From: Caldimonas caldifontis
GTDB lineage: Bacteria; Pseudomonadota; Gammaproteobacteria; Burkholderiales; Burkholderiaceae_C
Direction of reading: 5' to 3'
Assembly: GCF_002930615.1 (NCBI RefSeq)
Contig: NZ_PSNX01000001.1
Span: 1 to 64,000, forward strand
DNA: 64,000 nucleotides
Position numbers and translations under genes: made by a program. Numbering within the stretch: position 1 is the stretch's first letter; every line of letters starts with the position of its first letter. Below are positions 55,550 to 62,981 of the stretch, in pieces. The notes below the pieces were generated by a model. The model ran no database searches. It saw nothing but the letters and a program-made list of their open reading frames with translations, and had not been told where the DNA came from.

Positions 55550-56715
55550 ATGCCACCGACAAGCCCTTCCTGCCTTTCGCTCTGCCCGAGATCGGCGAAG
55601 AGGAGATCGCCGAGGTCGTGGACACCCTGCGCTCGGGCTGGGTCACCACCGGCCCCAAGGCGCGACGTTTCGAGGAAGCCTTCGCCGCCTACCTGGGGGA
55701 TGCGGGACTGCACTGCGTCGCGGTGAATTCCGCCACGGCCGGCCTGCACCTGGCGCTGGAGGCTCTGGGGCTGGGCCCCGGCGACGAGGTCATCACCACC
55801 ACCCACACCTTCACCGCCACCGCCGAGGTCGTGCGCTACCTCGGGGCCGACGTCGTGCTGGTGGACATTGATCCGGCCACACTCAACCTGGACCCGGCCG
55901 CGGTCGAAGCCGCGATCACCCCCCGCACCAAGGCCCTCATCCCGGTGCACTACGCCGGTCTGGCGGCCGACATGTCCGCGCTCACCGCCATCGCGCGCCG
56001 TCACGGCCTGAAGATTGTCGAGGACGCTGCCCACGCCCTGCCCACCACGAGCGGCGGCCGGCTTGTGGGCACGCTCGACAGCGACGCCACCGTGTTCAGC
56101 TTCTATGCCAACAAGACCATCACCACTGGCGAAGGCGGCATGCTGGTCACGCGCAACGAAGCGTTGGCCAAACGTGCCCGCGTGATGCGCCTGCACGGCA
56201 TCGACCGCGACGCCTTCGACCGCTTCACCGCGCAGCGCCCCAGCTGGCACTACGAGATCGTCGCGCCCGGCTTCAAGTACAACCTCACCGACATCGCCGC
56301 CGCCCTGGGGCTGCACCAGCTGAAACGCGCCGATGCCTTCCAGCAGCGCCGCGAGGCCCTGGCCGCGCGCTACGACGCCGCCCTGGCCGGCCTGCCGGTG
56401 ATCCTGCCCCCCCGGGCCCCGGCCGGTGAGCGTCATGCCTGGCATTTGTACGTGCTGCGCCTGCACGACGATGCGCCGATCGGGCGCGACGCCCTGATCG
56501 AGCGGCTCTACGCCGCGGGCATCGGCTGCAGCGTGCACTACATCCCGCTGCACCTGCACCCCTACTGGCGCGAGCGCTACGATCTGCGCCCCGAGCGCTT
56601 CCCGCACAGCCAGCACGCCTTCGAGACCCTGCTCAGCCTGCCGCTGTACACCCGCATGTGCGAGGCCGACGTCGATCGCGTGGTGGCCGCCCTGCACGAG
56701 GCGCTCGGGGCGTGA
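55546..56715 (+). CDS. DegT/DnrJ/EryC1 sugar aminotransferase (PglE-like)
   Basis: 389 residues. PLP enzyme converting a UDP-4-keto-6-deoxy-sugar to the 4-amino sugar. Phosphate-binding [19 protein letters not shown] (Asp160, His163) and Schiff-base Lys190 in [31 protein letters not shown] at the acceptor site. Together with the membrane dehydratase two genes on, this makes a UDP-4-amino-4,6-dideoxy sugar such as a bacillosamine precursor. Confidence 0.92.
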   Translation: MNATDKPFLPFALPEIGEEEIAEVVDTLRSGWVTTGPKARRFEEAFAAYLGDAGLHCVAVNSATAGLHLALEALGLGPGDEVITTTHTFTATAEVVRYLGADVVLVDIDPATLNLDPAAVEAAITPRTKALIPVHYAGLAADMSALTAIARRHGLKIVEDAAHALPTTSGGRLVGTLDSDATVFSFYANKTITTGEGGMLVTRNEALAKRARVMRLHGIDRDAFDRFTAQRPSWHYEIVAPGFKYNLTDIAAALGLHQLKRADAFQQRREALAARYDAALAGLPVILPPRAPAGERHAWHLYVLRLHDDAPIGRDALIERLYAAGIGCSVHYIPLHLHPYWRERYDLRPERFPHSQHAFETLLSLPLYTRMCEADVDRVVAALHEALGA

Positions 56716-56717
56716 GC

Positions 56718-57317
56718 ATGCTCAAGCGCCTGTTCGACGTCACCGCGGCCCTGCTGGGCCTGGTGTTGCTGTCGCCGCTGCTGCTGGCCCTGGCGCTGTG
56801 GGTCAAGCTCGATTCTCCCGGGCCGGTCTTCTTCCGCCAGGAACGTGTGGGCCGTGGCGGGCGGCTCTTTCGCATCCACAAGTTCCGCACCATGGTGCAT
56901 GAGCCTGGGGCGACGGGGCTGCCCCTCACGGTGGGTCAGGACGCCCGCATCACGCGCGCCGGCCAGGTCCTGCGCCGCCACAAGCTCGACGAACTGCCCC
57001 AGCTGCTCGACGTGCTGATCGGCGACATGAGCCTGGTGGGACCGCGTCCCGAGGTGCCGCGCTACGTGGCGCACTATCCGGATCACCTGCGCAAGAAGCT
57101 CCTGTCGGTGCGCCCTGGCCTCACCGACCCGGCCTCGCTCGCCCACCTCGACGAAGGCGAACGCCTGGGCCGCTCCAGCGACCCCGAACGCACCTATGTC
57201 GAAGAGATCCTGCCCGCCAAGCTGCGCCAGGCCGAGCACTACGTGGATCATGCTTCGCTGGCCCTGGACCTGCGCGTGCTGTGGCGCACCCTGCGCGCCC
57301 TCACGGTGAGGCGTTGA
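56718..57317 (+). CDS. Small monotopic phosphoglycosyltransferase (PglC-like)
   Basis: 199 residues, the compact PGT form, with no N-terminal extra domains. A re-entrant hydrophobic helix with KRLFDVTAALLGLVLLSP, then GPVFFRQERVG, FRIHKFRTM and the catalytic Asp91-Glu92 pair (KLDELPQL), then MSLVGPRPEVP. Transfers a sugar-1-phosphate to undecaprenyl phosphate, starting the glycan. An in-frame GTG at 56712 overlapping the previous stop is an alternative start. Confidence 0.92.
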   Translation: MLKRLFDVTAALLGLVLLSPLLLALALWVKLDSPGPVFFRQERVGRGGRLFRIHKFRTMVHEPGATGLPLTVGQDARITRAGQVLRRHKLDELPQLLDVLIGDMSLVGPRPEVPRYVAHYPDHLRKKLLSVRPGLTDPASLAHLDEGERLGRSSDPERTYVEEILPAKLRQAEHYVDHASLALDLRVLWRTLRALTVRR

Positions 57318-57319
57318 GC

Positions 57320-59260
57320 ATGGACACCCGCGTCTGGCTCGCCATCGAACAAGGCCTCGCACGTGTGCGGCCCCACCGGCAGGGGCTGTCGCTCGCGATC
57401 GATGCCGTGGTGATCGCCGCGGCCTGGAATCTCACCTACCTCTTCCGCCTGGGCTTCGAACGCTGGATCAGCGCACGTGCCGATTACGACCCCTGGGTGA
57501 TGGCGGGTGTGATCGGCCTGTACCTGCTGGCTCTCGTGCTGATGCGTGTGCCCCAGGCGATGTGGCGCTTTGCCGGCTTCGCCGAGGTGCGCCGCCTGGC
57601 CTGGGCCTGCGTTGGTGCGGGGCTTGTTGCGGCGGTGGTGGTGCTGATGGCGGGCTGGAGCAAGATCCCGCGCTCGGTGCTGGCCCTGCATCCCCTCGTG
57701 ACGCTGATGGGCCTGATCGCGGTGCGCATCGCCTACCGCATGTTCTATGAGCACCTGCGCGAGCGTCTGTCGCTGGGCGGCCAGGCGCCGCGCCGGGCGC
57801 TGGTGCTGGGCGCCGGCCAGGCCGCGCGGTTGCTGCTGGCGGGCATCCAGCACCAGGGCTATGTGGTGCTGGGCCTGCTCGATGACGATCCGGCCAAGCA
57901 GGGTGCCCGACTCGGCGGTGTGCCGGTGTTGGGGCCGCTGGCGAGCCTGAACGAGCACGCCGCCCGCCTGGGCGCCACCCATGTCATTGTGGCGATGCCA
58001 TCGCTGCGCCTGCCGCAGCGCCGCCGCGTCATCGAACTGGCCAGCGGCAGCGGACTGCCAGTGCTCACCGTGCCGACGATGCAGGAGCTCATCGAGGGTT
58101 CACAGGTGGGCCGGGTGCGCGAGATCGAGCCCGAAGACCTGCTGGGCCGTGAGCCTGTGCAGCTCGACGAGGCCGGCATCGCCGAGGCCCTGTCCGGTGC
58201 CACGGTGCTTGTCACCGGCGCCGGCGGCAGCATCGGCTCCGAGTTGTGCCGGCGCATTGCCCACTACGGCCCGTCACGCCTGGTGCTCCTGGAGCAGAAC
58301 GAGTACGCGCTCTATGCGATCGAACAGGAGCTCGGCCAACGCTTCCCGCACATCCCGCTGGTGCGCCTGCTCGGCGACGTGCGCGATGCTGCGCAGTTGC
58401 GCCGCAGCGTCCTGGCCTGGCGACCCCAGATCGTCTTCCATGCGGCGGCCTACAAGCATGTGCCCCTCACCGAGGAGCACAACGCCTGGGCGGCCCTGCG
58501 CAACAACACCCTGGGCACGCTCAATGCCGCCCGCGCCGCCGCCGAGGCTGGCGCAGCGCGCTTCGTGCTCATCTCCACTGACAAGGCCGTCAATCCCACC
58601 AATGTGATGGGCGCCACCAAGCGCGCGGCGGAGATGGTGCTCTCCCAGCTTGCCGCCCAGGGGCATGCCACCCGCTTCATGGCCGTGCGCTTCGGCAACG
58701 TGCTGGGCTCCAGCGGCTCAGTGGTGCCTAAATTCCAGGCCCAGATCGCCCGGGGCGGGCCGGTCACCGTCACTCATCCGGAGATCACCCGCTACTTCAT
58801 GACCATCCCCGAGGCCGCGCGTCTGGTCATCCAGGCGGCGGTGATCGGCGAATCGGGCCAGGTTTTCGTGCTCGACATGGGCGAGCCGGTGCGCATTGCC
58901 CAGCTCGCGCAGGACCTGATCCGTCTGTCGGGCCACAGCCTGGACGAGATTCCCATCGTCTACACCGGCCTGCGTCCCGGCGAGAAGCTCTACGAAGAAC
59001 TGCTGGCCGACGCCGACACCACGCTGCCCACACGGTTCGAGCGCCTGCGCATCGCCCGTCTGGGCCGGCGTGACGACGCAGCCTGGGTGGCTGACCTGGC
59101 CCGCTCGGTGGAACTGCTGGCCGAAGGCGACGACCGCGAAGTGCGGGCCTGGCTCAGGCGTCACGTGCCCGAATACCAGCCTGCCGGCATGTGCACGCCA
59201 AGCGTCGATCCGGGGTCTTGTCAAGTCCCGAGGGCCGGCGTGCCGCCGCGTGGCGGATAA
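57320..59260 (+). CDS. Membrane UDP-sugar 4,6-dehydratase (PglF/CapD/WbpM-like)
   Basis: 646 residues. Four N-terminal membrane helices (about 25-140), a first CoA-binding-like Rossmann domain (RRALVLGAGQAARL) and a second catalytic SDR domain with TGAGGSIGSE (residues 299-308). The active site has Thr420-Asp421-Lys422 (STDKAVNPTN) and Met430-x3-Lys434 instead of Y-x3-K, as in PglF-type dehydratases. Converts UDP-GlcNAc to the 4-keto-6-deoxy sugar for the aminotransferase. Last gene of the cluster. Its C-terminal 25 residues are low-complexity and may be extra. Confidence 0.92.
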   Translation: MDTRVWLAIEQGLARVRPHRQGLSLAIDAVVIAAAWNLTYLFRLGFERWISARADYDPWVMAGVIGLYLLALVLMRVPQAMWRFAGFAEVRRLAWACVGAGLVAAVVVLMAGWSKIPRSVLALHPLVTLMGLIAVRIAYRMFYEHLRERLSLGGQAPRRALVLGAGQAARLLLAGIQHQGYVVLGLLDDDPAKQGARLGGVPVLGPLASLNEHAARLGATHVIVAMPSLRLPQRRRVIELASGSGLPVLTVPTMQELIEGSQVGRVREIEPEDLLGREPVQLDEAGIAEALSGATVLVTGAGGSIGSELCRRIAHYGPSRLVLLEQNEYALYAIEQELGQRFPHIPLVRLLGDVRDAAQLRRSVLAWRPQIVFHAAAYKHVPLTEEHNAWAALRNNTLGTLNAARAAAEAGAARFVLISTDKAVNPTNVMGATKRAAEMVLSQLAAQGHATRFMAVRFGNVLGSSGSVVPKFQAQIARGGPVTVTHPEITRYFMTIPEAARLVIQAAVIGESGQVFVLDMGEPVRIAQLAQDLIRLSGHSLDEIPIVYTGLRPGEKLYEELLADADTTLPTRFERLRIARLGRRDDAAWVADLARSVELLAEGDDREVRAWLRRHVPEYQPAGMCTPSVDPGSCQVPRAGVPPRGG

Positions 59261-59269
59261 TCGGGTTCA
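59256..59269 (+). promoter_or_regulatory. Putative leaderless promoter of rhlE
   Basis: GATAAT (59256-59261), 7 bases, ATG at 59269. The hexamer overlaps the last codons of the dehydratase gene. No Shine-Dalgarno sequence. Confidence 0.5.
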
Positions 59270-60726
59270 TGACCGACCCTTCCACCGGAACCGCCGAGCC
59301 TGGCCAGTTCTCGCTTCTGCCCCTCGACCCGCTGCTCCAGAAAGCCATCGCGGACCAGGGCTACACCCGCATGACGCCCATCCAGGCCAAGGCGATCCCC
59401 ATCGTCCTGTCCGGCCGCGATGTCATGGGCGCGGCCCAGACCGGCACCGGCAAGACGGCCGCCTTCTCGCTGCCGCTCTTGCAGAAGATGCTGCGCCACC
59501 AGAACGCGAGCATGTCGCCGGCCCGCCACCCCGTGCGGGCCCTGGTGCTGGCGCCCACGCGCGAACTTGCCGACCAGGTGGCCAACAACGTCAAGGCCTA
59601 CGCCCGCCACACGCAGCTGCGTGTGGCCTGTGTCTTCGGTGGCATCGACATGAAGCCTCAGGAGGCCGAGCTCAAGGCCGGCGTCGAGGTGCTGATCGCC
59701 ACACCCGGCCGCCTGCTCGACCACATCCAGGCCAAGAACTGCAACCTCAACCAGGTGGAGTACGTGGTGCTCGACGAGGCCGATCGCATGCTCGACATCG
59801 GCTTTTTGCCCGACCTGCAACGCATCCTGAGCTACCTGCCCAAGCAGCGCCAGACCCTGCTGTTCTCGGCCACCTTTTCGCCCGAAATCAAGAAGCTCGC
59901 TCAGAGTTACCTGCAGAATCCGGAGCTGGTGGAGGTGGCTCGCCCCAACGCCACGGCCACCACGGTGGAGCAGCGCTTCTACAGCGTCGATGACGACGAC
60001 AAGCGCCGCGCCGTGCGCCAGTTGCTGCGCGAGCGCGCCATCACCCAGGCCATCGTCTTCGTGAATTCCAAGCTCGGGGCAGCCCGTCTGGCCCGCTCGC
60101 TCGAGCGCGACGGCCTGAAGACCACCGCCCTGCACGGCGACAAGTCCCAGGACGAGCGCCTCAAGGCCCTGGACGCCTTCAAGCGCGGCGAGGTCGAGCT
60201 GCTCGTGGCCACCGATGTGGCCGCACGCGGCTTGGACATCGCCGATCTGCCGGCTGTCTTCAACTTCGACATCCCCTTCAATGCCGAAGACTATGTGCAC
60301 CGCATCGGCCGCACGGGCCGCGCCGGAGCATCGGGGCTGGCGATGTCCTTCGTGTCGCGCAGCGACCAGCGCCTCGTGGCCGAGCTCGAGAAGTTGCTCA
60401 AGAAGAAGATCGAGATCGAGCCGTTGGATCTGGAAGATGATCGTCCGCGCCGGCCCCGTCGTCGTGACGACGAAGACACCCCGGCGGCCGCTGCTCTCCG
60501 GGACGTCGCACCGCCCCGCCATGTGCCGTCGCGCGCAGCGCCGAACGATCCCATCTTCAGCAAACCCTACGAACCACCGGCCGCCGCCAACGAGCCTCCC
60601 GCCTGGGAGCGCGAACGCAGTGCCGCGCCCGTGCCCAGCCCGAAATCGCTCTCGGCCTACATCCGGCCCAAGCGCAAGGTGGCCACGCTGCTGGGCGGCA
60701 CTGGCGGCAAGAAGCCCACGCCCTGA
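59269..60726 (+). CDS. rhlE: DEAD-box RNA helicase RhlE
   Basis: 485 residues. Q motif (GYTRMTPIQAKAIP), Walker A AQTGTGKT, DEAD box (VLDEADRMLD), SAT and HRIGRTGRAG are all intact. A basic, disordered C-terminal tail (about 390-485, rich in Arg, Pro, Ala) is typical for RhlE and helps bind RNA. Role in ribosome assembly and RNA turnover is known for the family. Convergent with the RsmI-like gene, 6 bases apart. Confidence 0.94.
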   Translation: MTDPSTGTAEPGQFSLLPLDPLLQKAIADQGYTRMTPIQAKAIPIVLSGRDVMGAAQTGTGKTAAFSLPLLQKMLRHQNASMSPARHPVRALVLAPTRELADQVANNVKAYARHTQLRVACVFGGIDMKPQEAELKAGVEVLIATPGRLLDHIQAKNCNLNQVEYVVLDEADRMLDIGFLPDLQRILSYLPKQRQTLLFSATFSPEIKKLAQSYLQNPELVEVARPNATATTVEQRFYSVDDDDKRRAVRQLLRERAITQAIVFVNSKLGAARLARSLERDGLKTTALHGDKSQDERLKALDAFKRGEVELLVATDVAARGLDIADLPAVFNFDIPFNAEDYVHRIGRTGRAGASGLAMSFVSRSDQRLVAELEKLLKKKIEIEPLDLEDDRPRRPRRRDDEDTPAAAALRDVAPPRHVPSRAAPNDPIFSKPYEPPAAANEPPAWERERSAAPVPSPKSLSAYIRPKRKVATLLGGTGGKKPTP

Positions 60727-60732
60727 GGTCGT

Positions 60733-61524
60733 TCAACCGGCCAGCCACGCGAAGACCGCGGGTCGGTCGGCGGGCGGGCGCTGCCCGGCGCGGCCCTGTC
60801 CCGCGCGCCACTGCGCCACCGGTGCGCTGTGGTTCCAGCCCGTAGCCAGGGTGAGACCGCAAGCCACCGACAGCTGAGTCGTCGGCTGCAGGTGCTGCAG
60901 CAGCGCCTGGAAAAGGGCGGCATTGCGGTAGGGCGTCTCGATCACGAGCTGGGTTTGCCCCAGCCTGCGCGACAGGCCTTCCAGTTCGCGGATGCGTGCA
61001 GCCCGTGCGGCCTCGTCCACCGGCAGGTAACCCACGAAGGCAAAGCTTTGCCCGTTCATGCCGCTGGCCGCCAGTGCCAGCAACAAGGCTGACGGGCCGA
61101 CCATGGGGACGACCGTCAGTCCCAGCGCATGGGCGCGGCGCACCAGCTCGGCGCCCGGATCGGCCACTGCCGGCATGCCGGCTTCCGACATCAAACCCAC
61201 GTCCAGTCCCTGAAGCGCGGGCTGCAGCAGGGCATCGGGCAGGGCCGGCGCCGCTCCTCGCTGCCCCTTCGGTGCGCGAGGCAGTTCCTGGATCTGCAGC
61301 GATTGCAGCGGCTGGGCAAGTGGCACCACCGCCTGCACCCGCTTGAGGAAGGCGCGTGCGGTCTTGGCGTTTTCCACCACCCAGTGCGTCAGGCGGGCGG
61401 CCGCCTGCAGCGTGCCCATGGGCAGCACCTCGCGCAAGTCGGGCGCTTCGCCGGCCGTGTCCAGGGTCCCGAAGTCCAGCGGGGTGGGCACCAGCCACAG
61501 GGTGCCGGGCGTCGGTGCGCTCAT
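60733..61524 (-). CDS. RsmI-like tetrapyrrole-methylase-fold SAM methyltransferase
   Basis: 263 residues. It begins LWLVPTPLDFG, like the VPTP start of RsmI (16S rRNA C1402 2'-O-methyltransferase), and has SEAGMPAVADPG and GPSALLLALAASGMNGQSFAFVGYLP. The usual A-E-D-T-R motif after the first strands is replaced by VVENAKTARAF, so it is a divergent paralogue whose substrate may differ. Its start overlaps the maf stop (ATGA). Confidence 0.87.
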   Translation of the reverse strand: MSAPTPGTLWLVPTPLDFGTLDTAGEAPDLREVLPMGTLQAAARLTHWVVENAKTARAFLKRVQAVVPLAQPLQSLQIQELPRAPKGQRGAAPALPDALLQPALQGLDVGLMSEAGMPAVADPGAELVRRAHALGLTVVPMVGPSALLLALAASGMNGQSFAFVGYLPVDEAARAARIRELEGLSRRLGQTQLVIETPYRNAALFQALLQHLQPTTQLSVACGLTLATGWNHSAPVAQWRAGQGRAGQRPPADRPAVFAWLAG

Positions 61525-62129
61525 GCCGCGCTCCCCAGCACCGGCACACCGGCCGCACGCAGCAGCTCACAGGTGCGGATCAGCGGCAGCCCGACCAATG
61601 CGGTGGGGTCGTCACTCTCCACCGATTGCAACAAAGCGATGCCCAGGCCTTCGACCTTCGCGCTGCCAGCGCAGTCGTAGGGCTGCTCGATCGACAGGTA
61701 GGCCGCGATCTCCGCTTCGCTCAAGGGGCGAAAACGCACCGTCACCGGCACCAGCACGGCCCGCTCGAAGCCGGTGGCCCGGCACACCACGGCCACCCCG
61801 GTGTGAAAGACCACGCGGCGCCCACTCATCTGGCGCAACTGGGCCCTGGCGCGCTCCGCGGTTCCGGGCTTGCCCAGTGGCTGGCCGTCCAGATCGGCCA
61901 CCTGGTCCGAACCGATCACCACCGCCTCGGGGTGGCGCGCGGCCACCTCGTGGGCCTTGGTGAGTGACAGCCGCAGCGCCAGGGTGGCCGGCAGTTCATG
62001 GGGGCGAGGGGTTTCATCGACTTCGGGAGGGACGGCCTCGAAAGGCAGGTGCAGACGCTGCAGCAACTCGCGCCGGTAGGCCGAGGTCGAGCCGAGGATC
62101 AGAGGGCGGGGCAGGGCAGTCAGGGGCAT
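61521..62129 (-). CDS. Maf-family nucleotide pyrophosphatase (YceF-like)
   Basis: 202 residues. Hydrolyses non-canonical nucleoside triphosphates such as m7GTP (YceF subgroup). LILGSTSAYRRELLQRL carries the S/T-S-x-x-R motif, PPEVDE follows, and GSDQVADLDGQPLGKP holds the catalytic Asp. Start choice: an ATG at 62138 is in frame, but it lies inside a GACAAT hexamer that ends 7 bases before ATG-62129. Divergent from yceD. Confidence 0.92.
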   Translation of the reverse strand: MPLTALPRPLILGSTSAYRRELLQRLHLPFEAVPPEVDETPRPHELPATLALRLSLTKAHEVAARHPEAVVIGSDQVADLDGQPLGKPGTAERARAQLRQMSGRRVVFHTGVAVVCRATGFERAVLVPVTVRFRPLSEAEIAAYLSIEQPYDCAGSAKVEGLGIALLQSVESDDPTALVGLPLIRTCELLRAAGVPVLGSAA

Positions 62130-62142
62130 GATCGGCATTGTC
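62129..62142 (-). promoter_or_regulatory. Putative leaderless promoter of maf
   Basis: GACAAT (62142 to 62137, minus strand), then GCCGATC and ATG. The layout is almost base-for-base that of pth (GATAAT, GGCGATC, ATG). Confidence 0.5.
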
Positions 62143-62156
62143 TCTCGCCCTCGGGC

Positions 62157-62169
62157 TACACTGCTCCCA
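62157..62169 (+). promoter_or_regulatory. Putative leaderless promoter of yceD
   Basis: TACACT (62157-62162), 6 bases, ATG at 62169. Only 14 bp separate it from the divergent maf -10, so the two promoters overlap. Confidence 0.5.
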
Positions 62170-62726
62170 TGCGTGCCGCCAAGCCATTCGATCCCTTGCA
62201 TCTCGATGTCGAGCGTTTCGCACGTGAGAGTGGCGCACTCCAAGGGGCTTGGCCGCTGGAGGCCTTCGAGCGTCTGACCGACAGCCAGGCCGAGCGCCAG
62301 GCTCCGGCGGGACGGCAAGTCCAGTGGCAGGCCGGGGGGCAGCGTTTCGAACGTGTCGGCGCTCCGGCCGAGGTGTGGCTGCATCTCGGTGCCCACGCCA
62401 CCGTGCGCCTGGTGTGCCAGCGTTGCCTGCAGGCCATGGACGTGCCGCTGGAGATCGATCGCAGCTTCCGCTTCGTGCGCCACGAAAACGAGGCGGCCGA
62501 GCTCGACGCGCAAGTGGACGAGGACGTCCTTGTGCTCAGTCGCAGCCTCGACCTGCAGGAGCTGGTGGAGGACGAACTTCTGCTGGCCCTGCCGCTGGTC
62601 CCACGGCACGAGAATTGCCGGCATCCCGCGGCCGGGCTGGCCGAGACGCCGGCCGCGGACGAGGCCGTGGCCGAGCGGCCCCACCCCTTCGCCGCGCTGG
62701 CGGCCCTCAAGCGTGATCTCACCTGA
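62169..62726 (+). CDS. yceD: DUF177 protein YceD (23S rRNA accumulation protein)
   Basis: 185 residues. The core VRLVCQRCLQAMDVPLEIDRSF has the Cys-x2-Cys of the family; the C-terminal segment is DELLLALPLVPRHENC. YceD precedes rpmF and plsX in most proteobacteria and influences 23S rRNA levels. It lies 58 bases upstream of rpmF. Confidence 0.92.
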   Translation: MRAAKPFDPLHLDVERFARESGALQGAWPLEAFERLTDSQAERQAPAGRQVQWQAGGQRFERVGAPAEVWLHLGAHATVRLVCQRCLQAMDVPLEIDRSFRFVRHENEAAELDAQVDEDVLVLSRSLDLQELVEDELLLALPLVPRHENCRHPAAGLAETPAADEAVAERPHPFAALAALKRDLT

Positions 62727-62754
62727 GCACTGGCGGGGCTGATTCCGGCCGTGC

Positions 62755-62760
62755 TAGAAT
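62755..62760 (+). promoter_or_regulatory. Putative extended -10 of rpmF-plsX
   Basis: TGC-TAGAAT, 24 bases before the rpmF ATG, with AAGGAG following as ribosome-binding site. It gives rpmF its own promoter beside read-through from yceD. Confidence 0.55.
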
Positions 62761-62784
62761 CGCGGGTTTTCCAAGGAGCGAGCC

Positions 62785-62967
62785 ATGGCCGTTCAACAGA
62801 ACAAGAAGTCGCCTTCCAAGCGTGGGATGCACCGTTCGCACAATGCCCTGACCACTCCGGGCACCGCGATCGAGCCCACCACGGGCGAAGTCCATCTGCG
62901 TCATCACATCAGCCCCAACGGCTTCTACCGCGGGCGCAAGGTCCTGAAGACCAAGGCAGACGCCTGA
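62785..62967 (+). CDS. rpmF: 50S ribosomal protein L32 (bL32)
   Basis: 60 residues: [20 protein letters not shown] and the [15 protein letters not shown] end are typical of bL32 in betaproteobacteria. No zinc-binding CxxC pair, so this is the Cys-less form. CCAAGGAG upstream. Followed 14 bases later by plsX, the widespread rpmF-plsX-fab arrangement. Confidence 0.97.
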   Translation: MAVQQNKKSPSKRGMHRSHNALTTPGTAIEPTTGEVHLRHHISPNGFYRGRKVLKTKADA

Positions 62968-62981
62968 GTTCCTCGGGAGTC

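Noticed and set aside
50927-59260. Glycan operon considered as a recent horizontal acquisition.
   Set aside because: Its base composition and codon use look like the flanking genes, with no mobile-element remnants at either end.
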